Counted from the first letter of the stretch, positions 35,783-49,657 are shown. The stretch is 64,000 bases of DNA from Eretmocerus hayati (GCA_029851415.1 CM056744.1:120312838-120376837), one strand, 5' to 3'. Notes: generated by a model not told the origin, from the letters alone. Numbers and translations are program-made.

Positions 35783-37201
35783 TCTTTTCTGTTCGGGTAA
35801 TCATCGTTACAGTGTACACATTTTGTGGCAAGAATGTGTTTTCTTTCGTCTTTGGGGTAGAGATTTGAATATTTTGAACGATTCATATGTGAAACTCACC
35901 AATACATGATAATTCTGGTGCATCGAGGAATTTTTTCGTTGCGATTAAGACACTTTCCCACAAAAAATTCATGAAGCTATTTGAATTAAGAATATGATGA
36001 AACGAACAATCTATCTCTGAGATGGAAGAAAGATTATAATGAATGTCAAAGAATTGGAAGTCAGGAAACTTACCATTAAAATGTGAAAGAATGGAAAAAT
36101 ACGACTCTGATACAGATTACTTTTTGGTTTTCTCTTCAAGTTCTGAGAGAATCATCACACTCGTCACAGACACTCCAAAACACATCTCATTTTTATTTCT
36201 AAAAATCTTATTCCCTCAACTGAAAGTCAAATATCGTCCTTTTGAAACCCACCTCAATTTTCAACAGCAGAAATATCCGTAAAGGTTGTACAGGAGAGAA
36301 TTCTCGAAAATGAAGAAAAATCGATGGAGCAAAGTGGGTATAATTGAACATCACAAAAAGCCCATGACTAAACCGAACATTCCTTCAAAGTTTGAAGTTG
36401 GCGCTACACAAAGACTCCGAAGCTGCGGCAAATTGTTGAGGCTTGCATTCAAAGTGCAGGATATAGCAAAATTCTTGGCGTGCAAGCGCTCGTTACATCC
36501 GGCGGAGCTTACACGTGGATATCTATTGAGTTAGCGGCGCGGCGGTAGTGGCGGTGGTAGCAGCCAAGTTCAATTTTATCTCATCGGCATAGCCGGCACC
36601 CGGCTCACATAAATATATATGTATAGTATGAAGAGAGAGTGGTTGAGAGTTTACTTGGAGCACCTGCATAAAGTACCAAGTCAAACGGCCCTCCAGAACT
36701 CGCTGGGTGCTATATCTTCCCGGCCATAATCCGATTCTCAATAATCCCGCGGTGGCGTCGTATATTTACGCGCTTCCGTTGAAATTTATCGTCGTTCTAA
36801 TTAGCCGTTGCAATATACATCACTGCGACACCCCGTCCGCGTGTCATCGGATCAAATTCCCTGATGTCGCAGTTGAATTAAGGCCGTAACTAATGACCCC
36901 ACGGATAAATTTTTCACTGATCCCAAGCACAACATTCAATTTTTACACCTGTCACATAAGCTAACCTATAAGAACAATCCCTACAACTAAACTCAACCCT
37001 TTCATGATTCATCAATAGAGTCGAAAAAGTAAGAAATAATTTTACCGTTTGAAAATCGGTAGAAGATCGCGAACGTACTGAATGACGATGATCATAGAAA
37101 CCGGTGCGCATGATGCAGGCTCGCGGGAGCCGCGCGCGCTACTGACTGCCACCGCACGAGTTTCAAATGCAGCCAGCCTCCGAAACTCACGTGCCAAACT
37201 G

Positions 37202-37236
37202 TATAAAAGAGGCACCGGCATCTGTGGAGGTTAGTA
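37202..37236 (+). promoter_or_regulatory. Candidate core promoter (TATAAAAG plus TTAGTA)
   Basis: TATAAAAG starts at 37202, and an initiator-like GTTAGTAC places an A at 37233, 31 bases downstream. The block just upstream (37110-37190) is CpG-rich. No coding exon is identified downstream. Confidence 0.4.
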
Positions 37237-40102
37237 CGCATGCGCAGAAGAGAGCAGTCACCCCTGAAGTAACACGAGGTCGCCACCCCCAGTGAGCAGC
37301 AGGTGATGCGCCCCTTGTGCACTCATAGCAGATGTGGTATTTGATGGGAACCGAAAGAGATTCGGGTGTACTAGTCTCGTGGGAGGGTTGGTGGAACACC
37401 TTGCTAGATCGGGATTTCGATTCTTGAGTGGAAAGTAGGGTGAGCAGAATTTTGAGATAGGATTGGAAAGTGAAGGTTGCTCGTGTCACTCTGGTAGGCA
37501 GTGTCCCAAGGGATTCCACAAGGTACTCGATTAAAACAACCTTTTGTGATGACCGATTTCTTCAGCCGATAGATCTAGAATTCATCGGACGACCGAAGAA
37601 AGGAGCAGTTCGCAAAACAGTATCTTAGGATAATGCTTTGGATTGAAGTCACTCCGAAGTAAGGGTGATGGAATAGATGAGGGAATCACAAATCGTAACG
37701 ACTTTTCGCACATTCACGAAAGAGATTTGCCAGGACCCAACCAAATTCCAAAGAATTAATCCTACACAAGAAGTCACATTCTGATTGTGCGAATGATGAA
37801 CAGGCGAGTATTTAACGAGATAGCAAGATGCTCAATCACAACAAGAAATGCTGTTTCTCATGCGGAGGGATATTTGTCATTGGTTAACAGAATGTCTACC
37901 AAAAACACAAGAGCTATCATAATATAGAAAAACTCCATCCATCTCAATCGAATGACTATTACCAGAGAGTTTCTTGGAATCGATAGTTTGAACGAAAGTT
38001 GCATGTCAAAATTCAGGCCTGATTGTGTTCTGACAATCAAGGTTCAAGCCTTGTAAAGAGTAAAAAATATGATGCCTACTTTTCATCAGAAAATGTCCAG
38101 TTCTAATCGTTACTTTAAATCGTACGTAAGATCGTTCTCTTTACGTGTACTTTTCTAAGAATGGTTGAATTGAAATAATAGTTATAGCATATTAAGCGGG
38201 TATGATACTGGTACGGTCAATGTGAGAATCAAAGCCGTCTTTTCACCATGGAAAGTGGTATTTTTTATATCATACTCTAGGTACAATTTTAGATCTTAAT
38301 TGCGACGCTAAACTTGACAGAGGTATCGCAAAGAAAGGACAGGCATCAGAGACCTAAGTAAACTCTATTTATTCATTATAATTTGACGAAACTGCTACAG
38401 CAAACGAGGTCTCTGATTTAAACTGTAATGTGAATGTGAATAATGAAATCCGTGGAACATTTGATTAACAAAGTCAAACAACTCACCAAAATACTACATT
38501 AAATCCACAAAGTAGATATTCATATCCCTTTTGTCCCAAAAAACGTACCAGAGAGAATAAAAATACTGCGGAGATAAGGTAATTAATCATCATTGTAATA
38601 CGTGACCCGAGAGACTGCAATAACCAATCCTGCTATGAGGCTTCTGATACATCTTGCAAAGCTTCAATAGTTGCCGAGATCAAAAGTATCGCAACGGGTG
38701 GGATAGAGAGCGCATCGAAATTAATTAAGCCAGCGCTGGGTGGAAATACGATTTTAATTAAATCAATGCACCGCCAGCGTATTATTATCGCAGCTTGCGT
38801 CAGGAAAATGTAATAACTCGATTCGGTGCCCCTACCCTCAATGCAAAAGACAGAGAAAGAGAATTGCATCGTCCAAAACTTTTGAATCAGCGGATGTGTA
38901 TGTGTCCTGGCATCCCTTCTATATCTATAGAAACCTACCGACCATTATATCGCGAACGCAAAAATACGTCGTCGCGGCTAAAAGGTTTCAACGGGCATGA
39001 AAATTTCTGGGTCAAAAATGCCTAATGAAGCCCTGCTATACCCGAATATTAGTCGATCCAACGGATGCAGTTCGCAGACGGGACCCACTGTTTTTTATGG
39101 GCTATTTATGACGTTGGAGCTGGAATATGCGACCGACTGATGCACATTTTCGACGACTACTGTAGCTGCCTCTTTGGTCGATATATCGACAATTTCTGGT
39201 GCATCTTTTAGGATAAATTTGATATGTAGGTCAGCAGGAGAAGAATAGGAATCTTCTCCGATGCCTGCATTCATTTTTTTTTCTTTTTTGATGAAACCCC
39301 TGAATGGCTCTTGACGAGAATACCACGGTAGGTCATAAAAAATTCAAGATAAATTCATGATTAAGGCTTTGATTATCCGAAATAAGAGTCTCTAAGCGAT
39401 CCTGCTATTACATCTCCTCCAGACTTGAGCAGTCATTGGAATCTGAACTATTTGTTCCAAATTTTTTCACAAGGAGTGAATGTGACAAAATAAATTTTGT
39501 ATCTGTGATGGGTACTTGGTTCATTACTGAAGTTCTCAGGGCTCAGGATCACTGCGCGTGGATTTCATTCTTAAAATATCTAATCACTTTGAACCATTCA
39601 TCTGGAAATAATTACATAGCAGAAATCGTTTTTTTCCATTTCTGTCAATTTCATCACATCGAATAAGATTGACCGAATTGCATATCAAATGACTCAAAAA
39701 GTAAATCGTCCCAAGCTTACACCAACTTGTAATCCCAAGAGTAAGACCATCGGCGTATACTCCACTCCGTCGCAATCATACTTTTCCTTCCAATGAAACT
39801 AAACTTTGATCCGATCAAAGGCTCAATCAAAAGTCGATCAAACCAAAATACTCGCTGAATCGACTATCACGAACGAGATGAAGACAATGGTAATTACAGG
39901 AAAGCAGTAGCAGTAGTTGCGACGAGCATCACAGGGTACGAGGCAACTCGCATCGATCGTCCACTCCAATTAAAGTAAGCGACTTCTGGACGATATCCCT
40001 GCCTCTGTGATGCCCTCTCCGGCTTTGCTCTCCTTTTCATCGCGAGAAAGCCGTCCTCCTCAAAAGGGAACATCCTGTCTACACTGAGGTACTACCACTA
40101 TA

Positions 40103-40137
40103 ACTACTACTACTACTACTACCATTACTACTACTAG
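40103..40137 (+). repeat. (ACT)n microsatellite
   Basis: ACT units interrupted once by ACCATT. Confidence 0.85.
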
Positions 40138-42782
40138 TGCTACTAAGGGTGAGGTGTATTTCTGCTGCTTTGGAAACACTCACGAGAACGAGTCCAAGGC
40201 TTTGGAAGCACAATTTTTTGGAAATGCCTGGTGACAATAAAGCCAATCAGTTCTTCAACACGAGTGAGAGTCCACACCTGATCTATAGAAGTATACTCCT
40301 TGGGCTCGTGTGTGCAGTCGTGCTTTAAATTGCATCCGACGATCGGGTGAAAGTAGTGGCACTCGAAGCTTTGGTCGTGGGGACAACGCAACTTTTTGTG
40401 GTGTGGATGGAATTCGGATGGATCAAAATGAGAAGAATAGAAAAGAGGCTGGTACGTACTGGAGACAGCAAATACATCGAAAATAGAGAGGTCGCCGCAG
40501 ATTTGAAGATGATTGATGATCCAGAACGGTGTCTCATATGATTTTGAGTGAGATTAGAGGAATCTTGGTATTCTGACAGGGAAGTTTGACGATTATTTGA
40601 CGATTACGAAATGGATTTCTCAAAGGGAGTAGGCGGTTAAGGAGATTGAAGTAGACCTTGTTCAGTATCTCCCCGAAAGTATTTTTCCCACCTTCTAACC
40701 CCAAACTGTAAAGAAAGCCAAGATCTGTAGGCCCCAAAGTCGCCTCTATTCTGTGTAGCACCCTAAAAACTCTCTTAAAAACGCTAAAAACCGGTGTATC
40801 TTCTATCCGTTCGCATTCTGACGCATCTCGCTCTGAAATTTTTTTCTCAGTATCCTTCAAACTATATCAATCAATAAAAAGTATTCTTGTAATGACAACT
40901 TTTGCTTTAGGCCCCCGGAGAATTTCTGCCAAGATGTCAATCAACGCACCATCTATCAGATGCATCAAACTCTTACATCACAATGACAAACCTCAAAATC
41001 TTCAGTGACAAGTAAGAACTATTTTTCCACTTGGACACTGAAAAAATCTTGTAAGAACTCATCCTATGCATCGAAAAAACCTGCAATTCTATCCGGAGGT
41101 AATTTTACATGAAAACACGCAAGCCTCCTGATGCTAAAATACTTATTACATGGATCAAGTAATTAAGCAACTCCTCACCACATTCACCTCGTCCAATATC
41201 TGAAGACAAAGAGCCAACGAATATCCTAGATGCAATTTTGCGAGCAGTAGCGCAGTAAGCGGTGACTTGAAAAGAACGAAAATAGAGTCCATGCATCACG
41301 ATAACGCAATTACCAAGCTTCAAAGAGCAGGAAGACGTCAAAGTCTCGGGTGAAACATTGAAATTACGCGGAAGCAGTTCAGCGCTGGCTGCGCTTCCCT
41401 CAATCTTTTTGAGTCGATGCTCCTTTGCCCTATCTTGAAACGTTGAATAATTAACTCAAGCTACTTTTCCACCTTTGTGGCTTTGCGCAAGCGGCTGATG
41501 AAGGATTTTCCAAGTAAACGCGAATGCCATCGACTGTAAAGAACGAAATGGGTGTTGCAAAATTTCATCCAAAACACTTCCCTTGATTACACGTCAAGAT
41601 CGATATGTTTTAGCCGAGGCGTACTGAATTCCTCATTCAATCCACCTGAATTAGTTTTTCAAACGTCCAAATGAAAAGTCCATGAATATGTTTACCCGCT
41701 TGTTTTAAAACTCTACAGTCATACGCTCAAAATAGAACGCATAAATTCATGAATTCCGAATCAAGTAGTACAGCTCGAGCTATAGTCAGACATACGGCAT
41801 TTTTCTCTTATGAAAAGAATTCATCTTTCCATAACGAGTGGAATTTCTTCCATTTTCAAGCACTCCATTTTCGGTGCAATCCAGGCCTTCTATTACAAAA
41901 CCAATCTGCAGGAAGTATCGAACGAAGTGGTGGAGGTATAGTGAGTTGAGGACGCGCAGCAGGAAGAGGAAAATCTTTTTTTTTTCGGGAAGAGCTCTGT
42001 AGGCAGAGGCTCGAGTGAGGCGGACACAAAGCGCGCAAAGATGAGTTTAATGCGCGCAACGTGTAATGCGGCGAGTAATGTTCCGGGTATAAATCGCAGG
42101 TTTCGTGGTTGTGTGAGTGCGGCTTGAAGAGAAAGAGAGTTAGAATCTGAGTGTGAGAGAGAAAGAGAGAGAGAAAGTCCGCCGTTTTCGCCTGGATTCA
42201 GTAATGGCACAATTACCGTGCTAATCGTCGAATCATTTTGCAAGCTCGCTATGCCGAGCTTTAGAATCCTACCACAATGTTTTCCACGCGGTGGTTAGGG
42301 TGAGGATGTAAATGCTCTCTTCCTTATCGCTGCAGCTGCTCTGGGTGATAAATTTTCAAATCTCGAGTAACTGGATCTTGCTCCAAACGTTCAATGAATA
42401 GGCCGATGATTTGATGATTTAATTCATGATCAATTTGGGAGAAATACACCTGATAACTAATTGATAGTTTTGGTGAACATTATTGGATAATACTCTCGGA
42501 AATAGTGCATTTTGTAACTGCGCGGATTTCGATTTTTTTTATTTTACTGGTTTATTCAAACGTCAGCATGAGGGAGAACAAGAATATCGAGTGTCCATAT
42601 TTTTGTGTAACTCAAGCAGGATTAAAAGCAATTTTGAAACGCCTCTCAATGATTTATTCTGAGTCAACTCACATGCCTGAAAATGGAAGCTCTACATCTG
42701 AATCACCCCTAAACTACAAAAAATCATCATGGAAATTTCAAAACAATATTTGTATGAAAGTTCTGGTCATGGAAATGCTGTA

Positions 42783-43735
42783 CCGTAAACCGGGGTGAAT
42801 GTGGATCACTTTTGACCTTCCATTGTGGTTTTTTTTGTCTTATTCATACCAAAACATAATGTGTAGGTAGTAAAAATTTGAGTTTTGAGCTCAGCTACAA
42901 GATCCCGTTGTCAGATTTCGACTTTGATCCCACGGTTTTTCAAAAACTGCAAAAAACAGGATGAACACATTCACTCCGTCGATAGGGGTGAATGTGTCCA
43001 CCTATGCCTCGCCTGCGCCTGAAGCGCATAGCTCGTGAATTCAAGATTTTGAATGCATATCAAGATACGTTATCCTACGTATTTTGAACCGCTGAATATG
43101 ATCCCAGTGGTTTTAGAACGATACAATGCAACCTTGTGGTCACATGAGCTGATAAGTCCACCTGATATTCGGAGAAATTCGAAATTTGCGATAAATCCTC
43201 AAAAAATCACAATACGGGCTAGAAAAGACCAATTTGAACGGTCAAGGTCGCATTTTCTTCATTCTATCACATTCTTCTCATGATTGCCCGTTAGCCGTTG
43301 AGGCACTGGATTGATGTCAGAGCTGTTTCTTCATAAAACCTGTTTTTGCAATAATACTCGCTGTGTTGAGATCACGAGACAAAAAATTTTCCCTTGCGCG
43401 GGGTACCTCACCATAAGTTCTCAACGCAAAATTATCTTCTAAACACGATCACGTGGTTTATTTCAAGCTAACGCGTCAGAATTCTCAGCTAGCCACGAAA
43501 AACCTGTTTTTTGGGGACATCAATTTTCAAACTTTATTAAACAGCAAAGAAAGTACTTTAGAGTCCATTTTCATGGGATTGAAGTTATTTCTTTGGAAAG
43601 TAGAGATTTCAAGCTTCAAAATGACCCCCGGCAGGTTTCTGTAGGCGCTATGGAAGCGAAGATATGATGCTGACAATCTTCTTGGGGAAAGCGGACAGTA
43701 TCGCCCCGGTGGACACATTCACCCCGACTTACGGG
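42783..43735. mobile_element. Candidate 950-bp element with CGGGGTGAATGTG ends
   Basis: CGGGGTGAATGTG at 42791-42803 has its reverse complement at 43713-43725, and the match continues outward with CCGTAA. A third copy at about 42984-42996 forms a hairpin with CACATTCACTCC (42966). No transposase ORF is present. The termini resemble the GGGTAACTT motif of 6359 and 52291. Confidence 0.5.
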
Positions 43736-45463
43736 GCTCAGAATTATTTAGAAATTTTGGTCAATTTCGAAACTTATCCTGAAATCCAGTATTAGCGAAA
43801 AATTTACACTCTCAACTCTGTTCTCGCCACCAATATTTTTGATGTGATCAGGGGAATTCGCTATGAGATTTCACGTGTTCTTTGAAAATGTGATATCACC
43901 TCACAAAATATATCCATAATTCTGATCCGGAAATTGCATCGTTTCGTCAATCGAGTGAATATTTTCGTCAAAATTCACTTCTGCAATAAATTTTGAGAAT
44001 CATATTAACGGTTTTAGAACCGACTCTTCCTTCACTTCTCACGGAAACGTTTTCGAATACGATCATAATCACATAATAATACTCGAGGCACATCCCGAAC
44101 GAATCCTCCAGTCAAGAGGAAATACAAACCGAATGCACTCGGCTCAAAGACTGCCAACAATATGGGTAAATCCTCCACTCCAAAGGAGTTTCCAATACGA
44201 GGCCATCCACAAATCCAAGCTTTGCGAGCGAATAAGCGTGCCTTTCTGTATATAAGCGAAGAGATCAACTCGAGCGCTTGCGTATACTGAATAGCCAGTT
44301 TCTCGCGAATCGCGAGCTATTAGTGGTGCGAGCATTGAGTCACGATAGAGTTATGCTTGTGGCTCTTGGGACTTATCTCGCTTTCTCTATATACACGATC
44401 TTTTGTTTCGACGTGGCCATACGTTCAAGTGAGCCTCGTTGTGAATAATAATCATCATCGCCACCACCTTTCAGTCTGCTCTACAGTTAAAAATGCAGCA
44501 ACGTTTCCATTATTTCCATGACAATGAGATTTTTCGCTGCCTTTTAGACTTTGTGAAGCATTGGATTTCGTTGTGGTCAAAACAATCGTTTCTCCAGCCG
44601 CTTTTCTCTCACTCTTTATCCTCTTGAAAGAGAAATGCTTGGTCTTGTGGCCTGTTGGCCCAGTTGAGCCTTACAGCAACGCCTTTCACATTAATCCTTG
44701 GACTGACCTGATTGTTCTTGAGGTATTAGTCTTTAAACGATTGAGTGAGAAGGATGGCCCTTTGTAAGCTTGAAATAATCTCGGAGTGAGCCTTTTAATG
44801 TGTACATGAGATTGATACTTTTGCAGATAATTGTTCATTGAAGGTAGTCGTGGATTTCAAATTCCTTGATTTTTTTCAAAGTTCACTGTATTTCGATAAA
44901 GAAAAAGTTATCACCCAATATTTGTTCTTTTCAGGATTCGTATGAATCTTTGATCATATCTTCTGATCTATTCCCCCTTCTTCCAATCACCATTGGACTC
45001 CAAAGAATAAGATTATAATATCTTCCATGACAGTAGACTTTTGCAAGTTGAAATCAATCAGGAAGTATTTTGATACTGATATCAGAGGTTGCTAAAATCT
45101 GAGCTCAGATTTTTCATTAAGGGATCCAGAAGACCCGAAGATCTTTGCCTTCTATGCAGAAGGTTCAAGTTTGAACATCCATTTTGAGGGCTTCAGAAGC
45201 CACCTAAAATTGTTAGGCCCCAGAAAATTACCTCGAGGGAACAGCGTTGACAATGAAAATCAAAAGAAAAAAAAGATCAAGGGCTCAAGCCTATGTGTAT
45301 TTGGGTTTAGTATTTGAAAACAAACTCCACTATCTTCTCACGGATAGTGGACTCTCCATCAACGAGTCACAGCTGTGAACTTGGTGAAGCTGAGGTCGAG
45401 TAGATGAAATTCGACGAAGATCATCAAAATCTTGGCTCGGTCTGTTACAACTTCTCTTTCCAC
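43736..45463. other. Anonymous DNA
   Basis: No gene is recognised. It contains a perfect 20-bp palindrome, AAAATCTGAGCTCAGATTTT, at 45094-45113. Confidence 0.45.
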
Positions 45464-45852
45464 TTAAGGCCATGCGGTAGCCGTGCAAGCTAAATTTTGT
45501 TCCAGGTATTCTCGAATTCTCTTGCGATTTGGGCTAAATGGCGAGTTATGCCACACATGTTGTCATCTAACTTGAATGGCTCAACTCGTCGTTTAGCTCA
45601 AATCGCAAAAGAATTCGAGGATACTTGGAACAAAAATGTGTATATATTATAGGTTAGGATGTACCAGACGCCCAATGGTCTCTACTTTCCTGCAATAATC
45701 TAATGATTTGGGCTGAACGTTGAGTCGTCGAGTATAAGTCGGGCAATAACCATAACTAGAAAACTCATCTCAAACTTTGTGCCATTAGAATTTTTACATA
45801 AGTTGTGAATGTAGCTTTACGGCCTTGCTGCACAGCTACCGCATGCCCTTAA
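45464..45852. mobile_element. TTAA-flanked MITE with nested palindrome
   Basis: Both ends are TTAA followed by an inverted repeat: GGCCATGCGGTAGCCGTGC on the left, GGGCATGCGGTAGCTGTGC on the right strand. TTAA target duplication is typical of piggyBac-type elements. Inside, about 60 bp (45492-45552) is inverted at 45578-45638, and a third diverged GATTTGGGCTGAA copy lies near 45706. It encodes no protein. Confidence 0.8.
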
Positions 45853-48757
45853 TAGCTCATGAGCTATTAGTTAATTCTGCAGAATTTCGAGCTCCCAAAG
45901 TATTGACAACTCCCAAGGGATTGAAATATCTTCTCGTTTTTTTCATCATTCGATGGTTAGCTCTATAATGAATGAATATTTTGTACCTAGATCGTCAACT
46001 CGTTCGCACCTCTTTGGAAAGTAGTTGAACACAAGGAAAATATACGGATTTTTTGGGAAGCAGTGAGATCAATGGATCATCAGCAGAGTGTAATGATATC
46101 ACGATGATAGGACAAATGAGGTTTTATCTACCAGACGATCGTTACTCAGATGACCCTTGAAAACGAAGATATTTGGGGACTTATTGGACTCTGATCAATG
46201 TTATCAGCCAAATTATGGTTCTTCCAGAAGATTTACTGATTACCTTATCAATCTTTTGATATACGCTAACCCTAGAACGGGAAACTTGATAGATGGAATC
46301 CCGTTATCGCAGTGAACTTATGGTCATTCGATATTTGCAGAGTGACATCTCCTTCTCCTAAAGTAATGCTCATCTTGAAGTAATGCTCACGCAGTTCCGG
46401 GCCGCATTGGTGAGTTTGGTGGATCTCTTCTTTGTCCAATGTCCGTCGCCAACGGAGGAGGAAGACAGGGTTTACCAGGTTCGGGTGGCCGTATTGATGT
46501 GGATTCCAGCCCGGGACTGTTGGGGCGGTAATGGCCAGCCGGGTTTGTCTGACCGTTGTTTCTCTTTCATAGGTCGCAGCGCATTTACCCTACAACCACC
46601 TCGAAAAGAAGAGTGACACCTCTCTCCTATAATTCAGTGATTTGACCTCACCACTCAGCGAGAATTAGACAATTAGTATCGTCAAATCGCAGCGTCGTCA
46701 CGAAAACGAATCAGCAGCATCTACAGGACTTTAATCTCAGCTGAATTAACCATCGTTTCCAAAATTCCATCCACTCACCCCGATGCAAATGATCTTTCAC
46801 ATGCAGAAATTCCAAGTTTACGCACAAATACCGCCGAAGCTCTACAACCACACCTCTCTCCAATTTGTTCCGCATTTAAAGCCACGCGTCCCTCAGCTTC
46901 GACCAATTCTCTTTCTTTCTACCACCCCCCCCCCTCCCTTCGTATCTATAACCCTCAGAGCCGGATAAACACAAACTCGTTGAAGGCAGCTGTGAGGTAA
47001 GCCATCAGCGCGTGCATAATGGTCGTGCGCGTGCTGCAAAGCCACAGGATATAAAGCGACACTCCGGGCACACGTTGTCGTAAAGGCCCCTTAATTCCCT
47101 GCGCCTCCCCCCACCCCTTCCCTTCTGATACACCCAAAGTTAAAAGAGCGAAAATTGGAGCCTCTGTGCAAAAGCACACGCACGGCTCTCTTTTCTTTTG
47201 CCAAAGTCAAAGCACGCAGTCCTAACTCCCACTTCCCACACTATTTCCAGGATCTCTGGCCTCTCAGTGCACCACCACGTAATGCTTCGTTACTGCTAAC
47301 TGCTATTAGCATTTGCTTGGTGGTACTCTAGGGGTTCGTTGGTAGTAAAAGTGAGCGCAATGCAAGGAATAATTGATGAACTTTTTTGATTTACCACGGC
47401 TAGGTAGGTAAGTAGGTATAGGAGGGTACGTATCAAAGTGGTATGGGAATTTTTGCTCCAACGAGGCGAATGATGTAATCAGGGAGCGGTAAAGTGCTCG
47501 CGTGATCTCGTATTCAGACTAGTTGTTAAAGGTGAGTTCACTGAGAATTCAGCATTCAATTCAATATATTTTTGTTGACTAAGCTTGGATGGTACGATTT
47601 TATTGCTTGTTTGATATTTCCGTTAACGTAAAGTCGAGCGTTCTTATAGATTATTTACCTAAAAGTGTTGGGACAGTATTCACTTCTGGTTCATTTCACG
47701 GGTATTTCCTCAAATGATGAAATAAACCGACGAAAATTTGAGATGATAGCAAATCACCTTCGACCAAATCGAACAATCCTTACCTATTGATTGGTTTGTA
47801 CAAGTCACACTTACAATTTGGGGTCCATTAAAAATATGAAAGAGTTGCCAGTTTGGTTGATGAGTAATGTATTTGAAAGTGGGGACATTCTCTTACTCTC
47901 ACAACTGAGCTACGCATGAAGAAAATGTTCGTGTAATAAAGACAAAGTGTGAGACAAAGTAGAATATGTTGAGGCTCAAATTTGCATCAATTATGATATC
48001 GCAGCATGACACTCAGCAAGAAAGCTAACTAAATTGAAAGATCATACCATTAGAAATTAGCACATCCCTCAAGAGGTATAATTACCACAACAGCCGCAGC
48101 TTTCGTAACGACTTCGAAACGATTCAAGAAGAGAGGCTGGGTGGTGAATTAAGAAATATATGAGCCATCTACGTATCGGCTCCAGAACACGCAAATATTT
48201 TGAGCTGCTCCTTTCTCAGCATTTCAGATAAAAGTGACGTCCACGTCGCCGACAGCAAAACGATTTGCATGGAGATGTGTTCTCATTCTCACTTCTTGTT
48301 TTCTGTCTCCACGTTCCTTCCTTCCATCTCCTCCATGTTCCATCTCATTTTTCCTGTATCTACATCAGCTCTATTTCTACACCCCAAATATGGTTCATGA
48401 TTTTCTCAAAAAAGTACATTACCGTGGTTTTTATTTTTGGATACCGTGGAGCGCGGGGTAGATGCGTCCACTCATTCGTTTTCGGAATAGCTTCTGTTTG
48501 GTGAGTCAAAAAAAATCTCATCAGGACTTATCTGAAAGATCTGAGAGACAAATAGCTCCGAATGAGCTCCAGGACGATCTTGTACTATTTCTCGCTTCGC
48601 GAGAACAACATAATGACCGTGCGAGAAAATGGAATCGTGCGAGAATGTTACTTTCTCGCACTCTTCCCGGCCACTCGTGCGGGAATCCTCTTTCCCACCC
48701 TGATTGCTTCATGTACTATTATTACTCGTGAATTACGCAATATCTTGAGAAACCACG
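45853..48757. other. Anonymous DNA
   Basis: No gene is confidently recognised. A GC-rich patch at 46390-46610 has a 77-codon plus frame and splice-like signals (GTGAGT at about 46411 and TTTCATAG at about 46571), too little to call an exon. A hairpin-prone stretch with CTCGCTTCGCGAG lies near 48593. Confidence 0.35.
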
Positions 48758-48964
48758 ATTGTCATCGTATTTCTGTGGATCATACCTACCCCCTGGAACA
48801 ATTTTCAGGGTGATTCATCTTGATTTGAAGGAGACTTCTACATCCGCAGTTTTCAAAATAGTGACTGCCATTCTCCGGATGTTGAATTCCCCTTCAAATC
48901 GAGACGGATCGTCCTGAAAATTGTTTCAGAAGGTAGATCTGATCCACAGAATTACGATGACAGT
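48758..48964. repeat. 207-bp foldback with about 95-bp arms
   Basis: ATTGTCATCGTATTTCTGTG at 48758 is mirrored by CACAGAATTACGATGACAGT ending at 48964. The arms also share AACAATTTTCAGG and GATTTGAAGG. The loop is only about 20 bp, so a transcript would form one long hairpin. Confidence 0.75.
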
Positions 48965-49039
48965 GCCCTTTTTCTCTAATTCGGCCTATAAAAATTATAA
49001 AAAATCAATAACTACCAATAGCGTATGATTCCTCCAAAT

Positions 49040-49336
49040 GTCAACAAACGCGTGTGAGCTGGTCCGGAGTCGATACGGGTCCGCCCGTCCGCCTTGGATC
49101 CGCCGCGTCAGCTGACACCGTGTGGATGTTTTAGGGCTTCCCGGTGCTCTCGCGGGTGATGAGATGGTTCCCATCGAGTGTGTGCTAATACTCCAGTGTC
49201 GGTGATTATATTTAGTGCATAAGTACGAGACTAGGCCAACCCTGGCTACATCGCGGCGTCGGCGTTTTCCATCTCCCATCCAGCAACGCCCGGTCGGCGT
49301 CGACTGCTCGCATGGACGCCGTGACGTTTTTTTGAC
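49040..49336 (+). other. Candidate 5' exon, CpG-rich, ending at a splice donor
   Basis: A CpG-rich block contrasts with the AT-rich flanks and ends at a consensus donor, GTGAGT (49337-49342). No in-frame ATG leads through it into the next block, so it would be untranslated. The start is a guess from the rise in GC content. Confidence 0.35.
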
Positions 49337-49657
49337 GTGAGTATCTTTTTAAATGACACATCTTCCCAGTAAATAGTACACGTCGGTGGTGCTCAAATTC
49401 ATCATGAATCTATTGTGCCCAAAATCGACTAGCTATGTCGTGTACTTTTCTCATCCGGAAGGTTATAAGTCAGCTGTTTTTGCCATGCCTTGCAATGGGG
49501 CTAGATGTCAACTCATCTGATTTTGAAGATTTTTCTCATAGATAAGGCCTAACCTAGAATTTTTTATATTTAAAAGACTGTAAAAATTGTGATTTTACTA
49601 GTATTAAAGGTTTCAGTTGTCAATAAAGGCGTTTTCTTGATTTTGTGTCATTCCCAG

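Larger units (their letters stand above)
35783..42782. other. Anonymous DNA, possibly regulatory in part
   Basis: No gene is recognised. It holds GC-balanced blocks with homeodomain-type cores (36530-36900 and 38640-38830), a candidate promoter at 37202, an ACT microsatellite at 40103-40137 and a GA-rich tract at about 42130-42177. Confidence 0.35.

Noticed and set aside
46383..46616. 77-codon frame with splice-like signals
   Set aside because: Donor and acceptor lie inside one short frame and no flanking exon or known domain supports it.
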